A stretch of 10,785 bases of DNA from Anaerolineales bacterium (GTDB taxonomy: Bacteria > Chloroflexota > Anaerolineae > Anaerolineales > Villigracilaceae), in NCBI GenBank assembly GCA_025966435.1, contig JAICRQ010000071.1:1-10785 (forward strand). Direction: 5' to 3'. Shown here piece after piece: positions 1 through 7,516 of the stretch. Every line of letters starts with the position of its first letter. Position 1 is the stretch's first letter. Below the pieces are notes generated by a model. The model searched no databases, had not been told where the DNA came from, and was given only the letters and a program-made list of their open reading frames with translations. The position numbers and the translations under genes are program-made.

Positions 1-92
1 TATGCAATGCCGGTTACTTAAACGAATCAATAGATTTCAAAATTCCTCATTCTGTCCGCATCTGCTGTAGGATGAAACGCTTGTTGAATCTT

Positions 93-98
93 AAGGAG
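93..98 (+). promoter_or_regulatory. Ribosome binding site deciding the DUF4331 start
   Basis: AAGGAG lies 6 bases before ATG 105. It selects this start over the in-frame ATG at 72, which has no comparable site. No convincing promoter is visible in bases 1-92, so the promoter may lie upstream of the window. Confidence 0.75.
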
Positions 99-104
99 TA
101 TCCC

Positions 105-2024
105 ATGCGTAAGTTACTGAGTGTGCTCGCGGTGAGCCTGACCGCGATAGCACTGGTAGTGGGGACTGCGCCCATCTCGTCCAGCGCAGCCAGTCACCGC
201 GAAGCACCGCTTATTTCCATGGACCCCACCGCGGACATCACAGATTTCTTTATGTTTCGCAGTTACGAAACCGACCGAGAGGATTACATTGTGCTGATCA
301 TGGATGTCATCCCTGGCGAAGAGCCGAGTGCCGGCCCGAACTACTATAATTTCGATCCCAGCGTACTATACAGCATTAATATCGATAACGATCAGGATGG
401 TAACGCCGATGATGTCCGCTTTGAATTTGAGTTCAAGACGGAAATCCGCGGTGTCGTCAGCCAGCTGGATCTGTTTCTATCCTATGTGGCACTCCCACCC
501 ATCACTTCTTTGAATGGTCCGGGGTCAGAGGGTCTTGGTCTGCGCCAGACGTATACGGTGACCATGGTACGCGGCAATCAACGCAGGGTGATTGCGCGCG
601 ACCTGATTGTGGTGCCATCCAATGTAGGACCGCGCACGATGCCGGATTATGAATCGCTCGTCCAACAGGGGATATATGAGCTGGACGATGATGGACGTGT
701 GTTTGCGGGTCAGCGAGACGATCCATTCTATATAGACCTGGGCGCCATCTTCGACACGCTCAACCTGCGCAACCCAGGTGTGGATATGCTCTCGGGTTTT
801 AATGTGCATAGCATTGCACTGGAAGTGCCGGCCTCCTGGCTGACGGAAGATGAAGAGGGACCCGGCGAGACTGAATCACCCGTCCTGGGTGGCTATGCAA
901 GTACATCCCGTCGCAGCACAACTGTCTTGCGAGAAGATGATGGTCGCCGCGAGACCCGCGGGAATTGGGTGCAGGTGCAGCGCCTCGCCAACCCGCTGGT
1001 GAATGAGGTCATCATTGGGACAGAGGACAAGGATCGTTGGAATTCTCTGGACCCGTCACAAGAGCGACGATTCTTGAAGTACTATCTAAACCCGCGTTTG
1101 GTGACAGCATTGGAGGCAGTGTTCGGTGCGGATGCTGAACCGTTGGTGGACCTGCGGGACGTTTTCCTGACGTATACGCCTGGTCGCTATAACCGGCTTT
1201 CTGAGCTACTGCGCTTGGACGTTAGCGTGGAGCCAGTACCACTGGCATCTCAAAGTCCCCTCACGATTTTGGCAGGCGATAATGCAGGCTGGCCCAACGG
1301 TCGCCGTCCGATCGACGATGTGACCGATGTGGCGATCCGTGTCGTGGGTGGACCGAACTTTGCGACGGCAGGCGACAATGTCAACGCAAACGATCTGCCT
1401 TTATTGGATGTGTTCCCCTTCCTACCGACGCCCTGGGATGGGTTGAATCGCATCCATCAAAATCCGACCGGCGCGACACCTCCTCCTTCACCCACCCCGA
1501 TTGTTACCGGGACCGTAACAGGCACACCTGGGACACCCACCGGCACACAAACGGGAACCATGTCGGTTACAGTACCACCGAGTGTCACGGGGACTGCCAC
1601 AGCGACTGTAACACGGACTACAACACCCACCGGAACACCTACAAGCACGCCACCTCTCATCGTAACTCAAACCGAGCTTCTACCGGATCTAGCAATCGAA
1701 ACGGTGAAGATTGAATTAGAGGTCATTGGTTGCTTCTCTCCGGGAAGTGTTATGGGTGTGCGAGTCTTCTTCGATAACATTGGTGCTGCAGCTTCAAGTA
1801 GCTTTGTGGTCAATGTTAATGGCGCAACGCAGACCGTTAGCGCGTTGCCTGCCAATGCTGGGGGAGCTGTATTCTTCGCTAGTGCTGGTAATCCGGTGAC
1901 AGTTACTCTTGATTCCACCGGCCTGGTGACAGAAAGCAACGAGGCCAATAATACATTCTCAGGAATGGTGCCTGTACCAACGGCACCGCTGCCCTGTACA
2001 CCGACCTTCACACCTGCGCCTTAA
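105..2024 (+). CDS. Secreted DUF4331 family protein with C-terminal CARDB domain
   Basis: Exported protein of unknown function, 639 aa from ATG 105. This start follows AAGGAG (93-98) at 6 bases; an upstream in-frame ATG at 72 lacks such a site and would put charged residues before the signal peptide. Residues 1-29 form a signal peptide ending near SSAA, followed directly by the SHREAP motif that marks the DUF4331 family. The family motif TDFFMFRS and an Asp-rich loop, DNDQDGNADD (94-103, DxDxDG calcium-binding style), follow. DUF4331 runs to about residue 450. Residues about 453-522 are a Thr/Pro/Gly-rich linker, and about 525-625 form a CARDB (CARDB-like adhesion) domain with PDLAI, VFFDNIG and ESNEANNT motifs. 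The only two cysteines, C543 and C631, bracket the CARDB domain and may form a disulfide. First gene of a + strand set with a TPR protein and a metal transporter. Family call is firm; function unknown. Confidence 0.93.
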   Translation: MRKLLSVLAVSLTAIALVVGTAPISSSAASHREAPLISMDPTADITDFFMFRSYETDREDYIVLIMDVIPGEEPSAGPNYYNFDPSVLYSINIDNDQDGNADDVRFEFEFKTEIRGVVSQLDLFLSYVALPPITSLNGPGSEGLGLRQTYTVTMVRGNQRRVIARDLIVVPSNVGPRTMPDYESLVQQGIYELDDDGRVFAGQRDDPFYIDLGAIFDTLNLRNPGVDMLSGFNVHSIALEVPASWLTEDEEGPGETESPVLGGYASTSRRSTTVLREDDGRRETRGNWVQVQRLANPLVNEVIIGTEDKDRWNSLDPSQERRFLKYYLNPRLVTALEAVFGADAEPLVDLRDVFLTYTPGRYNRLSELLRLDVSVEPVPLASQSPLTILAGDNAGWPNGRRPIDDVTDVAIRVVGGPNFATAGDNVNANDLPLLDVFPFLPTPWDGLNRIHQNPTGATPPPSPTPIVTGTVTGTPGTPTGTQTGTMSVTVPPSVTGTATATVTRTTTPTGTPTSTPPLIVTQTELLPDLAIETVKIELEVIGCFSPGSVMGVRVFFDNIGAAASSSFVVNVNGATQTVSALPANAGGAVFFASAGNPVTVTLDSTGLVTESNEANNTFSGMVPVPTAPLPCTPTFTPAP

Positions 2025-2037
2025 TCGAACTAGAGAA

Positions 2038-2075
2038 TGTGGGTTGGGATGAGAGAATTTCCATCCCAACCCACA
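2038..2075 (+). terminator. Long hairpin between the DUF4331 and TPR genes
   Basis: A perfect 14-bp inverted repeat (arms 2038-2051 and 2062-2075, GC-rich, around a 10-base loop) begins 13 bases after the DUF4331 stop. No T tract follows, so it does not look like a standard intrinsic terminator. It could be a partial terminator, an mRNA-stabilising 3' end or a processing site that lets the secreted protein be made in excess over the downstream membrane proteins. The structure is seen; the role is inferred. Confidence 0.55.
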
Positions 2076-2111
2076 CGCTACTAGGTGATTCTTAAATGGA
2101 GTAAGAAAAAC

Positions 2112-3452
2112 ATGATGCAAACGTTCTCGCAAAACCGATGGTTCAATCGTGTTGTTCTTCTGGCGTTTATGACGGCACTGATTATTTTTGCCTCGTGGAG
2201 GCTGGCATCCACTCAAGACATCTCCTCCCGCCTACAGGATGTCTATGCTTACTTGGCTGATTCGTCCTCACGAATGAATGCTTCCACAGATACGCTGATC
2301 AAGAACTTGCAGGAGCGGCTGCATGCGAATCCGGAAGACTGGCAGTCCTATAGCCTGCTGGGCTTGGCGTACCTGCAGAAGGCACGCGAGACCGGTGACC
2401 CCACCTACTATCGAAAGACTGAGGAATCGTTGGAGCTGGCGCTCACCATGCAGCCGCGTGATTACGCATCCATCAGTGCCAAGGGTGCCCTGGCGCTGGC
2501 ACGGCACGATTTTCATTCTGCATTGGACTGGGGAATGAAGGCTAGAGAGGTTAATCCTGACCGTACGTATGCCTATGGTGTTATTGCAGATGCCCAAATC
2601 GAGTTGGGACGTTATGAAGAAGCTGTCCAAACCCTGCAAACCATGGTGGACCTGCGCCCGGATATGAGTTCCTATTCGCGGATTTCGTATATGCGCGAAT
2701 TGCATGGCGATACGGATGGGGCGCTGGAGATGATGCAACTCGCTGTGGATAGCGGCACACCCAATTCGGAAAATACCGCCTGGGTACGGACGCAGTTAGC
2801 CAATCTCTATTTCAACAGTGGCGATCTGGAGCAAGCCGAACTTGAGTACCGGCTCGCACTTCAGAACCGGCCTGAGTATGTGTATGCTCTCGTCGGGCTG
2901 GGACGCGTCCGCGCTGCGCAAGGCAATGTGGAGGAAGCAATCAACTACTTGAATCGAGCTGTGGCGATCATGCCCCTGCCTGAGTTTGTCATTACACTTG
3001 GTGATCTGTATAAGGCGGCTGGTCAACATGCGGCAGCATCTCAACAGTATGAGCTGGTCGCCGTGATTGAAACTCTGCATCGTGCCAATGGTGTGGATAT
3101 GGATATGGAGATCGCCCTGTTCAATGCCGACCACGATAAGAACCTGACTGAAACTGTTGCCTTGGCGCGCAAGGCATATGAAAATCGTCCAAGCATCCAC
3201 GGCGCGGATACCCTTGCCTGGGCGTTGTATAAGATTGGCAATTATGAACAAGCACAAACCTATGCTGAAGAGGCTTTGCGATTGGGGACAAAAGATTCCT
3301 TGAAATTATTCCACGCAGGGATGATCGCTCTCAAACTAGGCAATGAAATACAAGCACGAGAGTACCTTGAAGAAGCGCTTGCGATTAACCCATATTTTTC
3401 GATTTTGTACGCTGAAGAAGCAAGAAAAACGGTTGAGATATTACAAAAATAA
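2112..3452 (+). CDS. Membrane-anchored tetratricopeptide repeat (TPR) protein
   Basis: About 446 aa from ATG 2112 (a second ATG follows at 2115). GGAG at 2098-2101 sits 10 bases upstream; a longer in-frame GTG at 2085 would place this site inside the gene. A short basic N-terminus (QNRWFNR) precedes one hydrophobic helix (about residues 14-29), predicting the rest of the chain outside the cytoplasm. From about residue 60 to the end the protein is made of helical TPR units. Examples of the consensus are the YSLLGLAYLQKA, AYGVIADAQIELGRYEEA, QLANLYFNSGDLEQAELEY and AWALYKIGNYEQAQTYAEEA segments. No catalytic motif is visible, so it is likely a scaffold or adaptor. It lies 87 bases after the DUF4331 gene and 18 before the transporter gene, suggesting a role with those products. 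Fold is confident; partner is inferred. Confidence 0.88.
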   Translation: MMQTFSQNRWFNRVVLLAFMTALIIFASWRLASTQDISSRLQDVYAYLADSSSRMNASTDTLIKNLQERLHANPEDWQSYSLLGLAYLQKARETGDPTYYRKTEESLELALTMQPRDYASISAKGALALARHDFHSALDWGMKAREVNPDRTYAYGVIADAQIELGRYEEAVQTLQTMVDLRPDMSSYSRISYMRELHGDTDGALEMMQLAVDSGTPNSENTAWVRTQLANLYFNSGDLEQAELEYRLALQNRPEYVYALVGLGRVRAAQGNVEEAINYLNRAVAIMPLPEFVITLGDLYKAAGQHAAASQQYELVAVIETLHRANGVDMDMEIALFNADHDKNLTETVALARKAYENRPSIHGADTLAWALYKIGNYEQAQTYAEEALRLGTKDSLKLFHAGMIALKLGNEIQAREYLEEALAINPYFSILYAEEARKTVEILQK

Positions 3453-3461
3453 AAGTTCGTC

Positions 3462-3465
3462 GAGG
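3462..3465 (+). promoter_or_regulatory. Ribosome binding site of the NicO-type transporter
   Basis: GAGG lies 5 bases before ATG 3471 in the 18-base gap after the TPR gene. The tight spacing with its own ribosome site supports co-transcription of the two genes. Confidence 0.6.
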
Positions 3466-3470
3466 TATTC

Positions 3471-5039
3471 ATGAAAAAATATCGTCATTTGCTTACCATG
3501 TTTTCCATTCTGCTCGTTTGTTTTACCTTCGTCCCGGTTGCCTTTGCGCACCCGCTGGGTAACTTTACGGTCAATCACTATGCGGGCTTACACATCACCC
3601 GCGAAAAGATCACGATCGATTACGTGATGGACCTGGCAGAGATCCCCGCGTTCCAGGAGGTCGAGCTGCTCGACGCGAATGGGAACCGTCAACCGGATTC
3701 CGATGAGGCAAAGGGCTATCACGCGGTACGCTGCGCCTCGCTCCAGCCCAATCTGAACCTGAGCGTAAACGGAAAGGCATCTGTCCTTTCGCTGGTCTCC
3801 TCTTCCGTTGAATTTCCTGCCGGTGTGGGCGGCTTGCTCACGATGCGGTTGACTTGCGCGTTTGAGGCTCCGATCCAATCCACACAGGACTCCCTTGCCT
3901 TATCTTTCCAAAACAATGTGTGGGCGGACCGGTTGGGCTGGCAGGAGATTGTCGTCATTCCCGATGGGGTAACCGTGCAGGGAGAATATTCTTCCACCAG
4001 CCTGAGCAACCGCCTGACGAGCTACCCGGAAGACCTGCTCACCAGTCCGCTCGAACAACGGACGATCGAACTGGAGATTATACCCCTTGGGCTTTCGGGT
4101 CAAAACGAGCCGTCTGTGCCGGTCCAGCAGGGGAGCTCGTCAACCCGCGATGATGCCTTTACGCGCTTGATCCTGGTAGAAGAGCTCACGCCTCCAACTT
4201 TGTTATTAGCATTGGCTGTTTCTTTTATCTGGGGCGCTGCGCACGCGATGACGCCCGGTCACGGCAAGACGATTGTGGGCGCGTATCTGGTTGGGTCGCG
4301 CGGCACGATGAAGCATGCGCTGTATCTCGGTCTGACAACGACGATCACGCATACGCTGGGCGTATTTGCACTGGGACTGGTCACGCTGTTTGCCGCGCAA
4401 TACATCGTGCCGGAGACGTTGTATCCCTGGATGAGTTTGCTCTCAGGTTTATTCGTCGTCGGGATCGGGATGAATCTTCTGGTCAGCCGGTTTAAGTCTT
4501 CTGGGATTGCACTCCCCAGGATTGAATCGAATGTAAAGAAGCCTGTTCTTTCGCCTGTATTGGAGCATAGCCATGCTGCTCGATCTGGACACTTGCATAA
4601 ATATGTACTGAACACTTCGCGTGAGCATCTCCACATTCATGATCACGACCACCCTCATGTCCACAGCCATCGTGATCACGATCATGGTCATGGGGATCAT
4701 TCGCATACGCCTCCTGAACAAATCACGTGGCGCAGTCTGCTGGCGCTGGGCGTTTCGGGCGGATTAATTCCCTGTCCATCGGCGCTGGTGGTATTGCTCG
4801 GCGCGATCGCATTGAACAAGATCGGCTTCGGGTTGATATTAGTTCTGGCGTTCAGCCTGGGATTGGCTGCCACACTGACCGCGATCGGGATGCTGTTCAT
4901 CTATGCCGGACGATTATTCGAGCGTTTCCCATCACAGGGTCGAGTTATCCGATTACTTCCTGTGTTGAGCGCACTGTTCGTTTCTGTGATCGGCGCGGCG
5001 ATTATTTGGAAGGCGTTGGGGGAGATGGGTGTTGTTTGA
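3471..5039 (+). CDS. NicO/RcnA-type nickel/cobalt transporter with N-terminal ectodomain and His-rich loop
   Basis: Inner-membrane divalent metal transporter of the NicO (nickel/cobalt, RcnA-like) superfamily, 522 aa. ATG 3471 follows GAGG (3462-3465) at 5 bases, 18 bases after the TPR gene stop. Residues 1-26 are a signal peptide (VAFA|HPLGN), so the mature chain should start with His27. Residues 27 to about 235 form an ectodomain with two cysteines (C88, C129). The membrane part follows: helix with HAMTPGHGKT (258-267), the NicO signature that supplies metal ligands; two more helices to about residue 345; a cytosolic-type loop at 366-412 with 17 histidines; then the SGGLIPCPSALVV motif and further helices to the end. 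His-rich loops are usual in RcnA efflux proteins, but direction (uptake or efflux) and metal cannot be settled from sequence. Last gene of the set, before a strong terminator. Confidence 0.9.
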   Translation: MKKYRHLLTMFSILLVCFTFVPVAFAHPLGNFTVNHYAGLHITREKITIDYVMDLAEIPAFQEVELLDANGNRQPDSDEAKGYHAVRCASLQPNLNLSVNGKASVLSLVSSSVEFPAGVGGLLTMRLTCAFEAPIQSTQDSLALSFQNNVWADRLGWQEIVVIPDGVTVQGEYSSTSLSNRLTSYPEDLLTSPLEQRTIELEIIPLGLSGQNEPSVPVQQGSSSTRDDAFTRLILVEELTPPTLLLALAVSFIWGAAHAMTPGHGKTIVGAYLVGSRGTMKHALYLGLTTTITHTLGVFALGLVTLFAAQYIVPETLYPWMSLLSGLFVVGIGMNLLVSRFKSSGIALPRIESNVKKPVLSPVLEHSHAARSGHLHKYVLNTSREHLHIHDHDHPHVHSHRDHDHGHGDHSHTPPEQITWRSLLALGVSGGLIPCPSALVVLLGAIALNKIGFGLILVLAFSLGLAATLTAIGMLFIYAGRLFERFPSQGRVIRLLPVLSALFVSVIGAAIIWKALGEMGVV

Positions 5040-5062
5040 TAAAACGATGTTAGATAAATAAT

Positions 5063-5090
5063 AAAGGGTCGGGTGATTACCCGACCCTTT
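5063..5090. terminator. Bidirectional intrinsic terminator between convergent genes
   Basis: A perfect 12-bp stem (5063-5074 with 5079-5090) with a 4-base loop, GATT. On the + strand GTGTTTATTC follows; on the - strand the run past the stem reads TTATTTATC. It sits 23 bases after the transporter stop and 4 bases from the stop of the convergent pirin gene, so it can end transcription from both sides. Confidence 0.88.
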
Positions 5091-5094
5091 GTGT

Positions 5095-5940
5095 TTATTC
5101 TTTGATAAACGTTCCGTTGCGTAATTCGTGCAGGGTCTGTTGGATCTCTTCCAGAGTGTTCATCACGAAGGGACCGTAGGGTACGATTGGTTCCTTGAAC
5201 GGCGCGCCCGCCATCAACATAAAGCGGACTGAGCCGTTCTCGGTCTTGACGGTGATGTGGTCGCCATCGGCAAACCTCACCATTTTCACGGCGTTCACGG
5301 TCTCGCCGGAAAATACGCCTTCGCCTTCGAAGACGTACGCGATGAGGGTATGTCCGACAGGGATGGGGAACTGCCATTCAGTACCGGGAGCCCGCTCCAC
5401 GTCCATATAGAGCGGGGAAGCGGAGATGTCCGTGACGGGACCGGTGACGCCATTCACCTTGCCTGCAACGACGCGGATTCGAATCCCATCCTTTTCGTAT
5501 GTGGGAATTATGGCGGCAGTCACCTCCTGATAGCGCGGCGCAGCCATCTTCAAGTGTGATGGCAGATTGACCCAGAGCTGGAAACCATAGATGTTCCCGC
5601 TGGGACCGCGGCGCGGCATTTCCTCGTGCAGGATGCCGCGCCCCGAGCTCATCCACTGCACGTCGCCGGGACCGATGAGCCCCTGGTTGCCGAGGCTGTC
5701 GCGATGGTGCGTGGCGCCTTCGAGCATGTAGGTGACGGTCTCGATGCCGCGGTGCGGGTGATAGGGAAATCCGCGCAACGGACCCTCAAGCGGATCATTG
5801 AAAGCAAAGTGATCGAAGAGCAGGAAGGGATCGTATTCGTTACTGACGCGCGGCGCAATCGAGCGGCGTAGCTTCACGCCCGCCCCTTCGATGGCGATCT
5901 GCGGTTCGATGATTTTGGAGACGGTTCTAAGATTGTTCAT
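5095..5940 (-). CDS. Pirin family cupin protein
   Basis: Cytosolic bicupin of the pirin family, 281 aa from ATG 5940; a TTG at 5958 would add six residues, but neither start has a clear ribosome site. The N-terminal cupin holds the metal-binding set of pirins: the HPHRG motif gives two histidines, and RGILHEE gives a third histidine plus a glutamate two residues on (H61, H63, H105, E107 counted from ATG 5940). This matches the His-His-His-Glu iron site of human pirin. The conserved PFLLFDHF, ETVTYMLEG, GDVQWMSSGRGILH and FQLWVNLP segments are present. The C-terminal cupin (pirin_C) includes the YVFEGEG region and the typical PIVPYGPFVMNT ending. Bacterial relatives include quercetin 2,3-dioxygenases and proteins of unknown substrate; this one cannot be assigned. 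It lies 45 bases after the ankyrin gene on the same strand, so it may be the second gene of that transcript. Confidence 0.93.
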   Translation of the reverse strand: MNNLRTVSKIIEPQIAIEGAGVKLRRSIAPRVSNEYDPFLLFDHFAFNDPLEGPLRGFPYHPHRGIETVTYMLEGATHHRDSLGNQGLIGPGDVQWMSSGRGILHEEMPRRGPSGNIYGFQLWVNLPSHLKMAAPRYQEVTAAIIPTYEKDGIRIRVVAGKVNGVTGPVTDISASPLYMDVERAPGTEWQFPIPVGHTLIAYVFEGEGVFSGETVNAVKMVRFADGDHITVKTENGSVRFMLMAGAPFKEPIVPYGPFVMNTLEEIQQTLHELRNGTFIKE

Positions 5941-5985
5941 GTCGTGTAGATGAGGCAAGATAGAGAGGTATTACGTTTTCTCATA

Positions 5986-7410
5986 TCAGCGGGCGCCAGC
6001 GTTCAACAGAATCTCGACCATCTGCCGATAGCTGCGTTGCTGCGCATGGGCGAGAGGTGTGACTCCGTTGCCGTCCGCCAGATTCACGTCCGCGCCTGCC
6101 TCGACGAGCAGACGCACGACCTCGGTATGGCGCGGACCGCCGTCGCCCAGGATGATGGCTTCCAGCAACGCGGTCCAGCCCAGGTTGTTGACGTGATCGA
6201 TATTGATATCCGTTTTCAGCAGTTCCTGAATGATCTCAACGTGGCCGCGGTCTGCGGCGCGGATCAAGCCTGTGCCGTTGTAACTATCCTTACTATGCAC
6301 ATCTGCCCCGGCTTGTAATGTGTGTTGCAGCAGCTCCAGATACCCATCGGAAGTCGCGATCAGGTAGGCGCTTTGTTTTGTGTTGTCCTGCAGGTTGACA
6401 TCCGCGCCCGCCGCGATCAAGGCATCGACGATCGGCAGGTCATTGCGGTATGCCGCTGCAATCAACGCCGTTATGCCTCTTTCATCCTGCACATGGACGC
6501 TTGCGCCCTGTGACAGTAACTGCCGGACCTTTTCGATGTCTCCCTGCTCCGCAGCAAGGATCAATCCCAGGTCTCGTGCCTGCGCGGCGGTGAGCAGGAT
6601 CTGCTCGATCTCCCTGAAACCACGCGCCCGCGCGTGTTCGAGGGGTGTGATGCCGTCATTGTCGGGTATGTTGATATTCGCGCCATGATCCACCAGCATC
6701 TGCACAATCTGCTGGTGTCTTTCCCCGCCATCGCTCAGAATGATCGCTTCCAACAGGGCGGTCCAACCCAGGTTGTTGACGTGATTGACGTCCACATCCG
6801 TATGTGTAAGCAACTCGCGGACGATCTCTACATGACCGCGCTCGGCGGCGGGAATCAGCGCCGTACCGCCGAAGCGATTCGTGAGCTTCGTATCTGCACC
6901 TGCCGCGATCGTGAGCTTCAAAATATCCAGCAGACCCTCTGCACCGGCGTACAGGAACGGGTTATCCATGCGGTTATCGCGGATGTTGATATCTGCTCCC
7001 GCTTCGATCAGCGCGAGCACGGTGTCCACACGATTGCCGTGCGTGGCAGCCATCACCGCCGTGCGGCCCAGTTCGTCGCGCCCATTGATATCGGCGCCTT
7101 CCTGGAGGAGTCTCTGGACAGTGGGTGTGTCGCCCGCATTGGCAGCGTGGACGAGGTTTTGAGTCATTGCTTGTTTCTCCGAGGCGGATAAGGCAGGTGT
7201 CAGGGTTGGCGGTATTATAGTTATAGTTGCCGGCGTTTCCTGTGAAGGGCTCACTGGTGTTGCTGTGGCGGGTGTCGGCAGGCTGGTTTCCGTTGGCAGA
7301 GCAGCGGTCGCCGTACTGCAACCAGCCAGCCATAAGAAGGAGAAAATAAACCACGGGACAACCCGGGGTGATCCTGTCCACCTGCCCAGGTTTGTTTGAG
7401 GATGTTTCAT
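5986..7410 (-). CDS. Ankyrin-repeat lipoprotein with an internally duplicated repeat block
   Basis: Predicted surface lipoprotein of 474 aa. Residues 17-30 are a hydrophobic signal ending in the lipobox L-A-G-C, with C31 as lipidation site. Residues 32-75 form a Pro/Thr-rich tether (a style common in Chloroflexota lipoproteins). From about residue 80 the chain is all ankyrin repeats, with the usual TAL..AA..GH.EIV..LL..GADVN pattern. The array is two similar blocks, residues 86-275 and 282-472, each holding the NNLGWTALLEAIIL.DGG unit seen in many bacterial periplasmic or exported ankyrin proteins. Ankyrin repeats bind proteins; no enzyme domain is present. The start codon shares the CATG palindrome at 7408-7411, and no clear ribosome site lies upstream. 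The pirin gene follows 45 bases later. The divergent CNNM gene lies across the promoter region. Partner protein unknown. Confidence 0.92.
   Translation of the reverse strand: MKHPQTNLGRWTGSPRVVPWFIFSFLWLAGCSTATAALPTETSLPTPATATPVSPSQETPATITIIPPTLTPALSASEKQAMTQNLVHAANAGDTPTVQRLLQEGADINGRDELGRTAVMAATHGNRVDTVLALIEAGADINIRDNRMDNPFLYAGAEGLLDILKLTIAAGADTKLTNRFGGTALIPAAERGHVEIVRELLTHTDVDVNHVNNLGWTALLEAIILSDGGERHQQIVQMLVDHGANINIPDNDGITPLEHARARGFREIEQILLTAAQARDLGLILAAEQGDIEKVRQLLSQGASVHVQDERGITALIAAAYRNDLPIVDALIAAGADVNLQDNTKQSAYLIATSDGYLELLQHTLQAGADVHSKDSYNGTGLIRAADRGHVEIIQELLKTDINIDHVNNLGWTALLEAIILGDGGPRHTEVVRLLVEAGADVNLADGNGVTPLAHAQQRSYRQMVEILLNAGAR
5995..6567 (-). repeat. Ankyrin block B (second copy of duplicated repeat block)
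   Basis: Encodes residues 282-472 of the ankyrin lipoprotein. It carries the same order of repeat units as block A, ending in the matching GVTPLAHA helix and a C-terminal NAGAR. Conservation is highest around the NNLGWTALLEAIIL unit. Confidence 0.8.
6586..7155 (-). repeat. Ankyrin block A (first copy of duplicated repeat block)
   Basis: Encodes residues 86-275 of the ankyrin lipoprotein. It aligns with block B at an offset of 197 residues early on and 196 after a one-residue gap. The region 6739-6785 matches 6151-6197 at about 40 of 47 bases, a distance of 588 bases (196 codons). Confidence 0.8.
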
Positions 7411-7468
7411 GGAGAGCAGACGAGACGGGTGGGGAAAGTATTACGGCGAAAATAGATGTACCCATGCT

Positions 7469-7474
7469 TATGAT
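7469..7474 (+). promoter_or_regulatory. Candidate -10 element for the CNNM gene
   Basis: TATGAT, one base from TATAAT, lies in the 106-base divergent gap. It would start transcription near 7481 and give a leader of about 35 bases before ATG 7517. No good -35 hexamer is found at normal spacing, so this is tentative. Confidence 0.3.
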
Positions 7475-7516
7475 AAAATGACATACCCTTCTAACCTGGC
7501 AAATTCCCTCTCTCAA

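Noticed and set aside
1457..1660. - strand frame rich in Val/Gly opposite the DUF4331 linker
   Set aside because: It is the reverse reading of the ACC/ACA-rich Thr linker, a low-complexity by-product.
1500..1660. Possible tandem DNA repeat or CRISPR-like array
   Set aside because: The ACC/ACA/GGA periodicity codes for a Thr/Gly/Pro linker in frame; there are no regular spacers or identical repeats.
4259..4636. - strand frames of 90-158 aa opposite the NicO-type gene
   Set aside because: They overlap a well-supported gene throughout and show no family features.
6634..7191. Long + strand open frame (185 aa) opposite the ankyrin gene
   Set aside because: It mirrors the codon pattern of the ankyrin repeats on the other strand, has no recognisable domain and no ribosome site.
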